The position numbers were made by a program, and so were the translations under genes. Below are positions 11,632-24,934 of a stretch of DNA of 64,000 nucleotides, piece after piece. Source of the stretch: Naganishia liquefaciens (lineage: Eukaryota > Basidiomycota > Tremellomycetes > Filobasidiales > Filobasidiaceae); contig BLZA01000032.1 in the NCBI GenBank assembly GCA_013423385.1, forward strand, positions 1 to 64,000, given 5' to 3'. The stretch's first letter is position 1. Each line of letters opens with the position of its first letter. The notes beneath the pieces are model-generated. The model did not search any database and was not told the origin of the DNA. It worked only from the letters and a program-made list of their open reading frames with translations.

Positions 11632-12611
11632 GAGAACCCGCTGTTGAAGACCTTGGCAACGAATTGTGGATGTCCAAACTCGAGACGTTAGCGGATGGAG
11701 AGCCGTTGCTCGCCCAAGGTCCTTGAGCTACGGATAGACGTCGCAATATACCATATTCATAATCTGGGACAACACTCGTGCGATAGAAATATCAGCAAGA
11801 CATAGCATCGACACTAGCGCCAGGATGCGCTGTCCATATGGCGCCATAAACAAGATCATAGGCTACGCAGGAGTCGATTTGGCAGTCCGTGGACTCCTCC
11901 GTGTATATTCGGTGCAGCTAAGACGACGAGCATATGACATAGATATCAGATAATGCTACTGCTGGCTTGTGCTATGTCCCATCCGCTTCGCCCGCTATAC
12001 CCCGTTTGTGTTGATAACGCTTGGATATGGACATGTCTGATTCACTTTGACCACCATCTTTACCCATGAATTCCTCCGCCTACAATCTTTGCACAACAGG
12101 TGAACGGTCAGGTCATGGCGAGCGTTGGTGAGCGCTTCCAGTTGATTAACCAGCTTCGAAGCCCCCTTGTTTGAGGCAGCGGATTTCTTTTGCCGAAACA
12201 CCGGACCTGTTCATCAGTCGAATTTCGCCTCATGTTGTCGGGCGCGTTGTACGCGGATGACGTCGTGCTGCGAACCAGTTAGCCTCAAAGGACGTATCAG
12301 CTGACGTATCATACGGAAGTCGAACACTGTAGGACCGGGGTCAGATTAAGCAAGCCGCAAGAAAGTTGTGTCTTCACGCAACAGGCGCAACCTCATATAG
12401 AGTGTCCGTGCTTTATCGCCACCAACAGACGTCTATCTCTCGCTTCCGGGTGTTGCCAATATCGGGCCGTGCTCGACTCGGATCAAGGCAGAAGCTACAC
12501 ATAGGATGGCTGCCACAACCGTGAGTTAAAGCTGTCCAATGACTTTTTTGGCATTCCTAATCATACATGTGATCTATCTTCCCCGTTCCCCTTGCGGATC
12601 GCAAACACTAC
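11632..12611. other. Intergenic region between convergent genes
   Basis: This is about 1 kb between two convergent genes. Only short ORFs without splice support were seen (for example minus 11995-12201). No RNA gene was recognised. Confidence 0.5.
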
Positions 12612-15254
12612 CTATTGCGTCGAGGATCTCGCCACTTTGCTCTTCAGAGCGCCAAACTTGCCACCTTTGGCTGCCTTGATTTCTTGCTTACGTTTGATCT
12701 CCTCTGCGATATCTTCCTCGTCGTGATTTCCCCAACCATACCAGACAATGCTGAGCAAACCGAACAGCGCGGTAAGAACACAGCCTGCCATGGCACCCTT
12801 GGCTTTGGTGGTCCAGTTGAGCACCTGTGGCCATGGGCCATATCTAACGTGACGCAAGAAGTATCAGTCACATGCAGCCTTACAGAATGCTGGGACGACT
12901 TACGGTTCACCCTTGAAGTTCGAGGTCGAGTTGAAGCCAACAACGTTACCACTGTAAGGCATGTTCATCTTGGCACATTGCTCGTTGAGAACGGAGGGCA
13001 AGGTCATTCGCTGTTGTGCCACATCGGGCGCCTCAATGAAGACACTAGCAAGACCTGTCATCGAAACCCGTATCAGTTCGTGATTGCATACAAAGACATA
13101 GGAACATACCCTGAGTATGATGCCAGTCGACATGGCAGTGGAAAAGCCATGCACCGGGGTTGTCGGCTCGCCATCGGATAGTGGTGCTACCTCCGGGAGG
13201 AACGGTAACGGTATCCCTTCGGACAGGGTTGACCTGGCTTTCGTCGATTGGCGGGTTCAATTCAGTGTCGTTTGAAAGGTAATCCATGGCCTTGTTGACG
13301 ACCTGGAATTCGTGACCGTGCAAATGGAATGGATGGAAACCGGTGTCACTGCGAGGCGTAAAAAGAGGTTTGTGAGATCACATCCGAAATATTCGGGGAC
13401 ATACTCACGTGTTAACCAGCGTAAGCTGAATGACATCCAGGTGCTTGATGGTCACGGCATTGCTCATGGTTCCGTAGATTCGCTCGAGCGATGCATCTTC
13501 GCCCATACTGAGCAGGGAGAACAAGCTCGGTACCTTTGGCATTTGGTACGTGCTAGAGTATCAGAATAGTGTAAGCGCTGAGGAGACTTTCGGCGGACGT
13601 TTGACGAACATGTCGTTGACTGTCAAGAAATAAGTCAGCCTTGTTGCTTGTATTCTTGGCCACGGTACTTACAAGCAGCTCGAGGTTCACCGTTGTCGTA
13701 AGTCTATCGGTAGAGCGGGTTGGTCGCTAACATCTGAAGCACAGACAAGCAGACTCACGTCGAAGGTGATAACGAAAGTGTAATTGACGTCGTGAGGCAT
13801 GATGGCTTGAGAGACAATCGGCACCAGGCTGGTCTCGTTGGTGACTTCGAAAGAATCGGTCAGGTTGAATGCAGCAGGAGCAGGAGCCGATGCCGAGTAT
13901 TGGATAGACAAGGTGTTATTCAGGACAAGGTCATCCGGGACAACATCGTACCTGGTAGGCTTTATCAGAACAATTCCAACACTTCAGAAGGCACTCACAT
14001 GTCGGTGTTCTGGAAAGCCATGAAAGCATAGTTCTTGTCGGTTTCATTCTTCGCCTCGACCAACAGTGAGTATCGCTGAGCGGCTGAGATAGAAAGCTCG
14101 TCGACCGTGAAAGGCTCGACTTCAACGCCGTCAAGCTCAATCACTTGCATGTCGTGCCCCTCCATTGCCAAATGGAACACTTGGACCGGGATATCAGGAA
14201 TCTGCAATGTCGATCGTAGACTAGAGTCGAAAGCGACTTACTAGAAAGGGCCGACATGTTGATGATTCGAATGCGGTATTTCTTGCCGGCTTCAAAGTTC
14301 AAGACAGCCTCGTCATTGACGCCTGTTCCGACCGACAGCTCTGCTTGCGTGTTCATGTACTGGCCGTTGTGAGCGACGTAGATGACAGCGGATTCTGCCA
14401 AAGAGGCGTCAGCTAACACACAATAAAAAGAAAAGCGGATGATGCATACTAGGAACAGGCTCGGCACCGGTGGGGTTCGACTGCAAGCGGAGTGGGCTTA
14501 AGTTTCGAACGTAAATGGTACCCAGGACTGGCTTACCCAGGTCAAAAACTCGTTCTTGACAAGCCACGAGTTTTCCTGGTGGTACCAATCACCGACAACG
14601 ACCGTGTACTCGTCATCCCAAGTGATATCTGTACGCTGCTCGGCAGGTGTGATGACAAACGCTAATATCGAAGAGCGTCTGTCAGATCATGTGAAAGATA
14701 GGGACAACAGGGACGCACGCGCTCTCAGACCGTCGGCATATTGGCCTTGTTTGTGACCCTATCACGTAAAAGCGATTAGGCCAAATCATACCAAAACCGC
14801 TGTATCGACGTACGTGAATCCAGTAGGTACCATGCTGCAAGTCGACGGGGACCTCGTACGTCAATGATTCTCCCGGCGGGATACCACACTGGGTGACACC
14901 GATCGGTCCATCATAGTATCCCGTGTTGTTAAAGTATATGCCGTGGGTGTGCAGTGCTGTTGATTGATCGCCCAGACCATTGTATGCATGTACTCGTACG
15001 GTATCATTCTGATTGACCTGAATCATAGGCGGTCTGTGCAAAGATAATTAAGGGATGAGCCCTTGGAGTCTGGCACGACGTGTAACATCGACTCACGGCC
15101 ATGTTCCGTTGACACCTATGACTCGACGCTCAAAGAGCTTGTCCGGGTTAGCAGTGGCATAGGTAATGTTCCAGTAGTAGTCGACTACGGCAGCCTGAGC
15201 GATGCCTGCCGTGCCAACGGCGGCAGCCACGGTGGATAGGGTGTTCAACCTCAT
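12612..15254 (-). CDS. FET3: Fet3-type multicopper ferroxidase
   Basis: This is a plasma-membrane multicopper oxidase that oxidises Fe(II) for high-affinity iron uptake. The start [17 protein letters not shown] is a signal peptide. All four copper-ligand motifs are present after splicing: [22 protein letters not shown] and [15 protein letters not shown]. The residue ten after the type-1 Cys is Leu, as in Fet3. A single C-terminal membrane helix ([15 protein letters not shown]) followed by a Lys-rich cytosolic tail separates it from secreted laccases. The gene has about 12 exons, all joined by GT-AG introns of 40-60 nt, for example exon ends QTQ-like ...NEFLTW, ...MSALS and ...AFQNTDM. Two exact ATCAGATAA sites lie upstream. 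No FTR1 permease is adjacent. A laccase-like role is possible, but the membrane anchor argues for a ferroxidase. Confidence 0.9.
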
Positions 15255-15352
15255 CGTCGATAGGCTCAGGAGATAGGATGGGCCCAAGAATCAGGCGCAA
15301 GAGGTCGATGGGAGAAAGGCAGGTATAGCAAAGAAAGCTTTAGAAGGGGCAT

Positions 15353-15361
15353 ATCAGATAA
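15353..15361 (+). promoter_or_regulatory. Iron-GATA site ATCAGATAA, proximal
   Basis: This is an exact match to ATCWGATAA, the consensus of fungal iron-responsive GATA repressors (Urbs1, SreA, Fep1 family). It lies about 100 bp upstream of the ferroxidase start codon. Function is inferred from the match and the neighbouring gene. Confidence 0.55.
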
Positions 15362-15700
15362 GATTACGGTCTGGATAGATATATCAGCCGCCAGAGTCGA
15401 ACGGGGGGAGGTGGAGCACGGCGGGAAAGGAGAGGAAAAAAGTTTAAGGCAGAGGAGAACCGAGTCCAATCTCACCCGAAGTCAAAGCTCCGAAGGTGCA
15501 GCTATAGATGCGCTCTAGCATATCGCCCTAGCAACCGGGACGATAAAGTCCCGTCTGGAAATAGAACAAGGTTCGCTTTCGCCCTGGAGGTTGCTGCAGC
15601 ATATCAGCAGCAGCAGAAAGCTCAGCAGGAGAAAGGGAAGATCGGATCCACTCGCCAGCTAAACCGTGCGGATGCAGATGATCGGGCAGCACTAGCCCTA

Positions 15701-15709
15701 ATCAGATAA
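15701..15709 (+). promoter_or_regulatory. Iron-GATA site ATCAGATAA, distal
   Basis: This is a second exact ATCWGATAA match in the same orientation, about 450 bp upstream of the ferroxidase start. It lies in the 1.06-kb divergent region shared with ARV1 (15255-16313), which otherwise shows no gene. Confidence 0.5.
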
Positions 15710-16313
15710 GCCAACCTCCGTGATCAAAGCGTTCCTCGCACATCAAGCGCAAGTCAATGCGCCTTTTTCGCTGCAAGACTACCGGGCACTAGAGCACTTG
15801 AACAGTCTGCCACAGCCGCCCAGTTGACGGTGACCTTTCCACCTGTACCCTCAAGCGCTTGTCGAAGGGCATCCATTCTCTTGCATCGAGAGGTACATCT
15901 TCTCCCCTTCCGCATCGGTCCGTCTGTTTGTGATCGCTTTTTGGGCGGAATGAAGAGCCTGCGCATTGAGCAATAATGCGAGCTCGCATGAATCAGTCGA
16001 AAGCAGTAAACATGTAGCTTGTCCGCAGAAAGCTGTTGTTATCACGAGCTGTACACATGATGTCTTCCTGGTAGAATTTTCAGCGGGCTCAAGTGTCCCA
16101 TACAAACACCTGGATCATGGGGGCGCAGGCGGGAAGTTGTTGTTGCATACAAGTACAACTCTGAAGCACGTGCACAAGTCAGATTCGTCATCTGGAGACA
16201 ACAATGATATCAACGCTGCTTCAACTTCAGAATACCCTGTGCCGAACGGGCTCTTCACAAGTCGCCTCTGGGAAAGCGCGCGTCTTGAAGCTGGCTGGTA
16301 GCCGTACACCTCG

Positions 16314-17844
16314 ATGCCCATATGCGTTCACTGCAACGGCCTCGTCCCCTACGTCTATACCGTCTACAGCTCAAAGGACAATGTCCGTCTTGCCGTCTGT
16401 GTAAGTCCCCACAGTAATTCCCGCTGTACAGTATGATAAGCGTGCGCTCATTCTCTGTTTTGTTCACAGGAACAATGCCACTTGTTTGCAGATCCGCTCA
16501 TCGAGCATCCGCTCGTGTTGCTCCTGATCGACCTGATCCTGCTCAAGCCTCGCGTCTATCGGCATCTCGTCTTCAATCGCGGCTCTCAGCCTTTTAACGC
16601 CGGGAAGAAGAACCCCTTGACGAGAGGTTCTATGGCAGGGGAGGGATCGAACGTTAAAGAGAAGCTGGACAATAGCGAATTCGAGGATGAGCAGACGAGG
16701 GTGACTGCCATGAATCATGACCGGCACGAGGTAAGCCCTAAACAACCTCCTTTCCGCTTCACCGCTAATAACTATGGCACAGATCACTTGGCGAAGTATC
16801 TTTCTGCTGGCAGCGATCACGATGTCGATAGAGATATGTACGTCAGAAGAAGCATCGATTGTGAGGAATCTGATCTGTCTTTTCTCAGTGGTTCTATATT
16901 CCACCATGTCATCCTCTTTAAGCGACAACGTCCGCCTGTTTCCCCTCTCCGCCACGCAAAAGCGCTTGTGGGCTTCCAGCTCTGTGATTGTGGTACTTTG
17001 TAAGCAAAACCGGTTTAGTACTCCTAGTACTGCTCTCCTGCTGACTCTCCCCTTTGTAGCCACGGCGGCGCAGCATCTCACGAGCACGGCGATATCAGCC
17101 GGTTTCCTCAAGCTCTCGAATGCTCGGTGGCTGCTAACATCTTCAGACACGCTAAAGGTTCTGACTTCGACAAAGGCGACAAAAGGCTCTTCCGCACAAA
17201 ATGGCGAGAACGGCCAAGGTTTCCAGGACGACGCGACTGATCCGGTGACGGCTAATGGCAAGATTTACGACGGGCGAGGTATCTACTTTACGCAAGTACC
17301 GCTTCCTCGGCTCCGCATCATGGCTAACAGGTTTCTCCAGACTACCGATGATATCCCTCACGCTCTTCTTCAGCTCATTACTTCCCTGCCTGCTCCACGT
17401 GTGTCTCTTCATCTGGTCCGCCAACATCGACGGCAAGGAAGACAGTTCAGGAAACACCAACGTCTGGACGAATAACGGCCCACCGAATAGCAAACTTGTC
17501 CACCTCATGGGCATGCAGCTGTCCAGGCTGGGAACTTATCTCCATCCAACCTTGACGCAAGATTTTCGCCATTCTTGGCACTCCATGACCTCGATTTTGA
17601 AACGAGAGGGAATCGACGAAATGTGGATTGTTGTCAGGCTGCTCGCCGGAATGAGCAGCGGCTTCGGACTGCGAGGTATGTCAACCAGTCTGTCTCTCCA
17701 GAAGTGACAAAGCGAATGACAGGACTCTCGTCTTTGGTAGTGGTACTGCCGGGTCCGCCTTGGCATGCGAGCACAGCGGTGCTTGGGGGTTGGCTGATCA
17801 AGACGGCGATTCAGACGGGGATACATGCGTACCTTTTGGCATAG
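16314..17844 (+). CDS. ARV1: Arv1 ER lipid-homeostasis protein
   Basis: Arv1 is an ER membrane protein needed for sterol and sphingolipid distribution and GPI-precursor handling. The start MPICVHCNGLVPYVYTVYS supplies the first CxxC of the Arv1 zinc ribbon, and EQC at the next exon start belongs to the second half. The Arv1 signature FADPLIEHPLVLLLIDLILL and PRVYRHLVFNRG follows directly. Downstream are hydrophobic segments (SIFLLAAITMSIEI; LTLFFSSLLPCLLHVCLFIW; a C-terminal segment ending THAYLLA-like GIHAYLLA). Introns lie about 16400-16470, 16731-16782, 16838-16891, 16999-17059, 17280-17331 and 17675-17722. An insertion of about 50 residues around 17150-17280 (TKATKGSS...) is polar and probably lineage-specific. 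Confidence 0.9.
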
Positions 17845-19124
<1,280 letters not shown>

Positions 19125-20592
19125 ACGCCTCGTCGCACCAATGATTCTTCGTACGACCGTCGGATCCTTGTCTGTCCACCTTTTCATCGACTAAACAACA
19201 AACAACGGAATGGGGATCACCAATGCGATGAAAAGGAACATTAATGGGGGAAAGGAGGAATCGACGGAACCATCGGATGAGGGATTATCAGCGAGGTTTT
19301 TGACGGAGGAATGTGGGACGAAGAATGCAATGGAGTCGGAGCCAAGGGCCCTTCTTCAGGGCAATCGAACGGATGGCTTGCACATGGTTGGGTAAACCCT
19401 GACCGGTGCGGCTGTTCGTGGGAAGGTTGTATTCGCGAGAGATGGCAGCCTTGCCTTTTGTTTTATCGATTCTGATAAACAATTTTGGATTTTCGGGCCG
19501 CCGATGTCTTTTTTCTTGACGGCACTCGCGAATGGACCGTGATGGGCGTTGGGAGCCTTGCACGGATCGCGATGATAAACATCGGCGATGCTCGTGCGCT
19601 GTGTTCTTCGAAGCCTGCCGAAGGGTGCACCGGCGTATCGGCTATGGACCGCTCCATTTACTCCGCGACTGGCCTACCAAGCCATCAGGTCAAACGAGAT
19701 TAACATGTCGCTTTGGGAGATGTGTCTGGCGTAAAGGCTCGAATGGCTTTGACTACGGAGGAAGAAGACAGCGTGACATGAACAGCCCCAGTTCAAAGGC
19801 CCATCCGTGGATCGGCAATAGCATTGAAATCCCCTGGACTTGAACGCATTCAACTTCAGCAATGTCCGCTTCACCAGGTCCGAGCTGCCATCATCATTCC
19901 TAAGCGATAACCGAATCGTAACCGAACGCACTCCGTCACCATTCGGGTATCGTCGCCGGTGACCGAGGTTTAGCAAAGCAACATATGCGTCTAGCGTCAT
20001 CCTGTTCAACGACTGATTGAGCCCAATTTTGTGGAGCCCGTTTAGCGGCAGGTAGAGAAGGTATAGCATTATTGCTTTAGGGGCACCGCCTTACCGTAGA
20101 TCCTTTGATGTGGTCCGCATGCTGACACGCAGGTATGAGGCGACAGCCGATGGAGTTCTCATGTCGCGCAATCCGGAGACGTCCGAAAATATCGCTATGA
20201 ATAGAACTCTGAATAGAGGTCTGAGTGCCCTAGAGCTGCTCTAGCTATCACTCCAGTGACGCAACAGTGTACCGAGGAGACCTTTTCCACTGTAACGTAA
20301 TGTGTTATAGGTTGTGGATACCCAATGCCATTTAGGGAACGAGTGGGCGCATTCAGAGCCATGGTTGAAACTCGACATCGGTTGGTGTTCGGCTTGTTCA
20401 GCCCACCAGCCCGCGTGTACATGTCACCGGGGTACTAGCATTCCATCATCTGGAGTAGTCACGAGCCCGAAATGGCCTGACTGGCTACATAAGTGGTCAC
20501 CATTGCAAACGAGGATCCAGATACCATTCCGCTCATCGTGTAACCACTCTTGCCGCCACAACGCACAATCGCAAGACCTTTGAATATTCAGG
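19125..20592. other. Gene-free stretch
   Basis: About 1.47 kb. ORFs of up to 131 codons exist (for example minus 19674-20069) but show neither splice continuity nor recognisable composition. No RNA gene was recognised. Confidence 0.5.
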
Positions 20593-21393
20593 ATGTTTCC
20601 CTACCGAGTTCCCATCTTCGCCACTTTGGCGGCCATTTTACTGTGGCTGCCATTGACTCAAGCGGTGGAGATCAATTCTATCAGCAACGTACGTAACCGA
20701 GCTCGGGACCTTGCCCCGCTCAAACACGCAAGCTGAACTGGCCCCCTTCGCTATCAGTCAAGCTTGATCGCATTCGAGACGCTGCATATTACATGGACTG
20801 GAGGCAACGGGAATCCCTCCAATGTGACTGTCGAGGAACAGGCTGTTGGCACGACGGGCGTCAACCGAGTGAGTCCCTTGCAGACAATAGGGTCACGCGA
20901 TTGCACATATTGACGCAAAGTCTGTCCTGCAGACTTGGTTCGTCGCCATGAACGTGAAGGCAGAGTACGCAGATTGGGTCGTCAACGCGACCATTGGCTC
21001 CAACGTGTATGTACCATTTCCGGCCGACCTCTGTCTGGCGCGCCTCTCTGATTGACTCTTGTCGCGCATTCTCAGGTTCTTGGGCGTATCTCAGGATGGC
21101 CGATCAGGTTCCTACCTCGGCCGATCATTCCCCGTCGTTGCCTCGGCCGCAGAGGTCAACGCTACTCAAACAACCACCACAAGCGGAACGACCGCCGCAA
21201 CTAGTAGCGTCATGACGGCTAGTCCCAGTCCGACTGCCCCGCCTTCGGGAGCGTTGGCGAATGTGGGTGAAACGGGAAACATGATGGGTGCGGTTGTCGC
21301 GTTGTGGTGAGTCGAAATTCCGCTTTCCGATGGTCCGTGTCGACTGATACCCGTGTTTGCAGCATAATTTCCGCCGTCTGGAGTATCTGTTAA
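20593..21393 (+). CDS. Kre9/Knh1-like Ser/Thr-rich GPI protein
   Basis: A short cell-surface protein. The start MFPYRVPIFATLAAILLWLP is a signal peptide ending near TQA-VEIN. The mature domain resembles the Kre9/Knh1 N-terminal family (PF10342): ETLHITWTGG, then a beta-sandwich-like stretch with WFVAMNVKAEYADWVVNATI and FLGVSQDGRSGSYLG. A Thr/Ser-rich linker follows. If the last intron (21306-21362) is spliced, the protein ends in a hydrophobic tail (GAVVALCIISAVWSIC), as GPI-anchored proteins do; without it the ORF stops at TGA 21307. Introns lie at about 20687-20757, 20869-20931 and 21008-21074. Such proteins are linked to beta-1,6-glucan or wall assembly by family knowledge only. Confidence 0.75.
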
Positions 21394-21980
21394 TTAGCAG
21401 GTCAACGAATCAAGGCAGCGCGAAGTCAGGTGTACAGAGAAAGGTCACGACGATTCGCAGAACGGATAAAATTGATCACGTTGAAAAGATAGTTGTACTC
21501 CCCTTGTGTGATAGCCTGGGAGTGGAAGGCAAACCTGTGCCATAGGCCAGACGATGCTCAATCAGACCACTTCTAGGCATCAATTTTCAGAAGACTTTAC
21601 CTGTCGATCGCAATCGATAGAACACCTGACCCAAACTCCCACAGCAAGGGCGGCGGTAAACTCTGACAGATACTATGCTTCAGGCTACACATACGTCAAG
21701 GCCCGTCTGTGCGGAGTATACCAAGATCGGATCGAGTACTGTCGATACCTGCCACCAGCACGAGTCTGCTATTCACATGACAAAGTAAAGCAGACCAAGC
21801 AGACCAAGCTATCGAAATCCTCTCGACAAACTCGGTCGCAGTTCGGGCTCGAGCGCGTCGGCGCAATGTCTCACCTGCTTTCCAGGATGAAACGCCCCCT
21901 TGGCAACTCGCGAAATCAGTCCCGACTCAAGCCAACCCATGCCATCACCGTCACACATCCACTCCTGCGATGCCGCCATC

Positions 21981-24623
21981 ATGACGTCTGTGGCAGACGG
22001 CACCAGCCCCTCCTTTGTCGCCGGCACCCAGTCCTCGCCGTCCATCGCTTCGCCGCGCAGGCGGGACCGAAAACGATCTACCCCTCCGCGCGATCGTGCG
22101 CCGTCTCATGCCCTCTCGCCGCGTCCACGCAAGGATGGAAACCGACAGACCGTGGTACCGCCGTTCGTCGTAAAGCAGTACCTCGCTATTGAATCCGCTA
22201 CGTCGTGGCAGGATGGGTCAAACGTAGCTGGTGTGTTCGGGGAGAGTGCAGAGAGGGAAGCGGGGTATTTATTGGATGATGGGTCGTTATTGGCGAGGGA
22301 TCAAGTGCGGGATTGTCTCGGTGAAGACATGCCGTGGAGGGAGGGCGATGAGGGAGCGGTGGAGTGGAGGAGTGTTCCATTGCGGATTCCGACGATGGAG
22401 GGTACGCCGTTCTGACAATATGTGTCGGTATGCATTGGCTGATCGGACGATAGACTTGTGGATCAACGGTCGCTCCTGGATATATCAGCTTCCCCCACCA
22501 ACAATCCGGTCCGATGACCCTACGATGATCATTACCCCAGGCGCGATCGTTGGCAAGGTATGCTGTATCACTCGTCGCAGGATCGGTTCGAAGCCTGATC
22601 GCGTGTCCTCATAGGTGACGGCAGATTTAGTGGAGTGGGAGCGAGATCCTGTCGTGCCGGCGTTCTCTCCAACATCACCAAGGCTCAGTGGAACCGCAAA
22701 CGCACCCGCGACAGCACTCAGATCCCCATTTACCTCTCAGCCGAACCGTAAACGCAAACCTACCTCAACCCACCGGTCTCGACCCGTACGTTCTCCCTCT
22801 TCGACCCGCACAAGCGAGGCATCACCGTATGTCTTTGTCAACGACCTTCCTCCATGGGAATGGGAAGAAACGGGCTCCGAATGCGGCACGACGCAACCCA
22901 GAGAAGAGACCCAGAGCGCGCGGGAATCGTTGAGGCATTCGTGGGACGATGGGCGATCGAGGAAGAAGGTCAAACCGGCCGTCAATGGTCCGTCAGCCGT
23001 CGAGAGGCATCGACGTGCGTCGCTGGACCTAGGATCGGCAAGTTTCCTCACCGAGGCATCTATCGTCGAGGACGAGCACGATGAACCTCGAGCGCCATCC
23101 CATCTTAGCGGACAACCAGGAGACGATGGCCGAATCATGCATCGGATGCCGATGATGCTCAAGGGTCTTGATCACATCAAACTCCAACGTACGGGAAACG
23201 AGCATAATCGAGGTGTCAAGGTGGAGCCGAGGGAGATGAAGCGGCGTGACGGCGTGAATAACCGAGTCAGAGATTTACAGCTCGCTACGGAGAAGGATGT
23301 TCGACCGATCAAGGACTTTTTGCCGCTAGCGATGCGTATGGGGGGAGCTGCGGAGCCGACGAAAGGTCTGGGCGGCCCTGGGGAAATGGACGACTCTGTC
23401 GTCGAGGATATCTCGTTTGCCGAATTTACGCATGTGGAGCCGGCGATCGGTCATTCAGACCATGTTCGCATCCCAGATCCGACAGACGAGGCGTCGAGGA
23501 TCCTGCTCGAGGGGACCGAGGTCGTTATCGACAGCCCAAGGGGAGCGGATCCGAAACCGGTCGCAGCGTTATCGAGGCGACAGTTGGCACGGCGGCGGAT
23601 CATTGAAGACAAGGAACGATACGGCGCGCTGTACGATATCATTGCCGAGGTGCGTCTTTCTTGATGGGCCTTTACACCTGATGCTCATACCACTGATGAA
23701 CAGCCTCACGTCGTAGTCGTGCCTCTACAAATACCAGAGCAACCTGCGCCGCCACCGTTCGATTACCTGTGTGAACCGATCCCGATTTACCCAACGGGTC
23801 ACCCATTTCATCCGAGCCTTCAGTACTACATCGACAAAAGCCCGCACACAAGGGTAAAGTGGCTGATACCAATCCATGGACCCGTCGACTTGGTGGACTC
23901 TCCAGGGATTGAAGCGTTTGCCGCGTTTCGTCCTTCGCCTGCCCATCTAGCACTAACAGAGGCAGAGTACCGAGACACACGAAGACGATACCGGCAGTCA
24001 TCGTCCGTGACGGGATACCACTTGACACCCTTGAGACCGATCTTATGGACGCGCGACGCCCTCGCAGAGACCTGGGATCTCCTTGTCAAAATGCGCAAGC
24101 TGGGACGCCTTGGGCCAATCACATTGACGCTCGCGTCATCGGAGCCCGATCCCTTCCGCCCTGCTCGGCAAAGTACGGACCCCATACATCAACACAAATG
24201 TGTGCCATTTCGGTGTCGAGACACTGCCCGTCGGGACAGTGCACCCACTCGTCCAGAGATTGGCGACCATATCAAGTTGTTCTGCGACCTTCGCTTCGCG
24301 CTGGCAGTACGTCATGCTCTCAGGTACCTGGCACTTGGTAGCGAGAGCAATCCCCCGTCCCGGAAAACCTCGGTGGACCCGTTGTTAGAGGTCGCCCCAA
24401 TGACAGGAGCGCCGTCCCTGCCCGTCCATCCCCGTCAGGCACTCGGCCCTTCACTGTCAACCGCGACTTTCACGAGCTCAAAGGTGTCTGGGGGCACGCA
24501 TCTTCCGTTCCGAGGTGCAAAATTGTGCTTGGTGGGAGATCGAGGGGAAGTGTTAGCCGTTGTATAAAGAAGGAAGGCCCTTGGTTGTCTAGACCCACTC
24601 AATTGCGTGGGATGCGATTTTGA
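21981..24623 (+). CDS. Uncharacterised gene, 3' structure unresolved
   Basis: Not recognised. The start is taken as ATG 21981 (MTSVADGTSPSFV); an in-frame ATG at 21939 is an alternative. Exons one to three join through clean introns (22400-22451 and 22558-22614). The middle exon (22615-23650) is polar, Ser/Pro- and Arg-rich with basic RKRK and RSRKKVK clusters, so nuclear location is possible. After an intron at about 23651-23704 comes a more globular region (YPTGHPFHPSLQYYIDKSP; ILWTRDALAETWDLLVKMRK). Near 24140-24180 the coding-like frame appears to shift by one (into PYINTNVCHFGVETLPVG) without a good splice pair. The last exon could end at 24567 in one frame or at 24623 in another. This may be a missed intron, an assembly indel or a decaying gene. 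Confidence 0.55.
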
Positions 24624-24934
24624 CGCTGTCAGAGGGGCATAAGCCGTACATCTCCTGAGTCTTGATTTCATATTCAGGAAAAGCTTTATTTGCCATATGA
24701 CAACGTGATATCATTCAGGTATTTGAAACCGTACGATATATTTCACAACTTTGACTTTGGACACTTTACAACTGCTGAAATTCCGGCGCATTTTGCATTT
24801 TCTGCTACGAACAGCCGCGGGCCGCACCAGCATGGGTATGCACGAGCGGTTGCTCAGATCACATACATGAACGTTTTGTTCTCGCTATTATCGAGAACCA
24901 TTAGCCGCCTTGTGAACACTCGAAGGCTAATCAC

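Noticed and set aside
19674-20069. 131-codon minus-strand ORF with an ATG
   Set aside because: Its composition is not protein-like across its length. No promoter, splice or homology clue was found.
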